Of a stretch of DNA of 14,684 bases, positions 14,313 to 14,684 are shown one piece after another; position 1 is the first letter of the stretch; each line of letters opens with the position of its first letter. Position numbers and translations under genes: made by a program. The DNA is from Spartobacteria bacterium (lineage in GTDB: Bacteria > Verrucomicrobiota > Verrucomicrobiia > Chthoniobacterales > UBA10450): positions 1 through 14,684 of the forward strand of contig JAJPJU010000223.1 of assembly GCA_021324035.1 (NCBI GenBank), in the 5' to 3' direction. Under the pieces are notes generated by a model, which was not told where the DNA came from, did no database searches, and saw only the letters and a list, made by a program, of their open reading frames with translations.

Positions 14313-14684
14313 CTATCTCCTTGTGGTTTTCTTCAATTCTTTCGCTAACTGCCGGGCGTTATCCTGCAAGAGTTCGGCCGCGCGCTTCATGTTTTCTTCC
14401 GTGCTCATTCCCGGGCGCGCGTTGTGATAAACACTGTCGAAAAGTTGGTGCGCTTCCGGATCGCGGGCATCGCGGCCGACAAAGGCGATAACGCGCTTCC
14501 CGAGTTTGCGCGCGAGATGTGCGACACCGGCCGGGGTCTTTCCTTCCAGCGTTTGCCGATCCAAGCTTCCTTCACCCGTGATCACAACGTCGGCATCATT
14601 CATTTTTCGTTCGAGCCCCACTGAATCGGAAACAACCTTGAAACCGGGAGTAATTTTCGCGCTGCAAAAGCTCATTAACCCAAA
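14313..14684 (-). CDS. Glycerate kinase, C-terminal part (cut by window edge)
   Basis: The frame is open from the right edge to the stop at 14313 (123 residues). An internal ATG at 14675 is not the true start, since FGL precedes it in frame and the family is about 370-380 residues long. The hallmark is DADVVITGEGSLDRQTLEGK (about 31-50 of this part), with the following PAGVAHLARKLGKRVIAFVG, which match the C-terminal domain of GarK/GlxK-type glycerate kinases. These cytoplasmic enzymes phosphorylate glycerate with ATP to feed it into lower glycolysis. The tail ENMKRAAELLQDNARQLA is also typical. The gene lies upstream of the synthase on the same strand, 87 bases away, with a possible terminator between. 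Choice between 2- and 3-phosphoglycerate product cannot be made here. Confidence 0.9.
   Translation of the reverse strand, partial: FGLMSFCSAKITPGFKVVSDSVGLERKMNDADVVITGEGSLDRQTLEGKTPAGVAHLARKLGKRVIAFVGRDARDPEAHQLFDSVYHNARPGMSTEENMKRAAELLQDNARQLAKELKKTTRR

Overview
The window is a moderately GC-rich stretch of bacterial chromosome with tightly packed genes and no phage, insertion-sequence, CRISPR or plasmid signal. Gene style suggests a soil or freshwater heterotroph: a FloA-type flotillin, an ECF sigma factor with a membrane partner, lipoprotein and secreted glycosidases, and a fused GH18/NodB/GT2 protein. A Verrucomicrobiota (Spartobacteria-like) or similar organism fits best, but that is an inference from gene content and cannot be proved from the sequence alone.

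Layout. 1-282 (minus): start of argC, running off the left edge. 459-2173 (plus): floA followed by a proline-rich membrane protein of unknown function, ending in a hairpin that overlaps the stop codon. 2216-2298 (plus): tRNA-Leu(CAA). 2360-3513 (plus): two tandem secreted paralogues with a carboxypeptidase-regulatory-like (Cna-B-like) fold and a shared, unrecognised C-terminal motif; the spacer between them is one long imperfect hairpin. A strong terminator at 3535-3570 separates them from the convergent ammonium transporter (3585-5048, minus). 5186-7408 (minus, transcribed from 7408 down): a compact operon of ECF sigma factor, single-pass membrane protein (putative anti-sigma) and secreted PDZ protein, the first two coupled by a 4-base ATGA overlap.

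7548-14225 is a carbohydrate block: a GH26-like lipoprotein (minus), a divergent secreted clan-A glycosidase with an inserted discoidin-like domain (plus), and a convergent 1120-residue membrane protein (minus) that joins a GH18-like domain, a NodB polysaccharide deacetylase and a processive GT2 synthase. In one chain the last protein carries the activities that poly-N-acetylglucosamine systems usually divide between synthase and deacetylase/hydrolase proteins. The neighbouring glycosidases could act on the same or another extracellular glycan. 14313-14684 (minus): C-terminal part of a glycerate kinase running off the right edge.

The most interesting items are the all-in-one polysaccharide synthase, the sigma/membrane/PDZ operon, the paralogue pair with its hairpin-filled spacer, and the discoidin-inserted glycosidase. 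No intergenic gap exceeds about 180 bases. The largest (283-458, between divergent argC and floA) shows no convincing promoter or RNA by eye.
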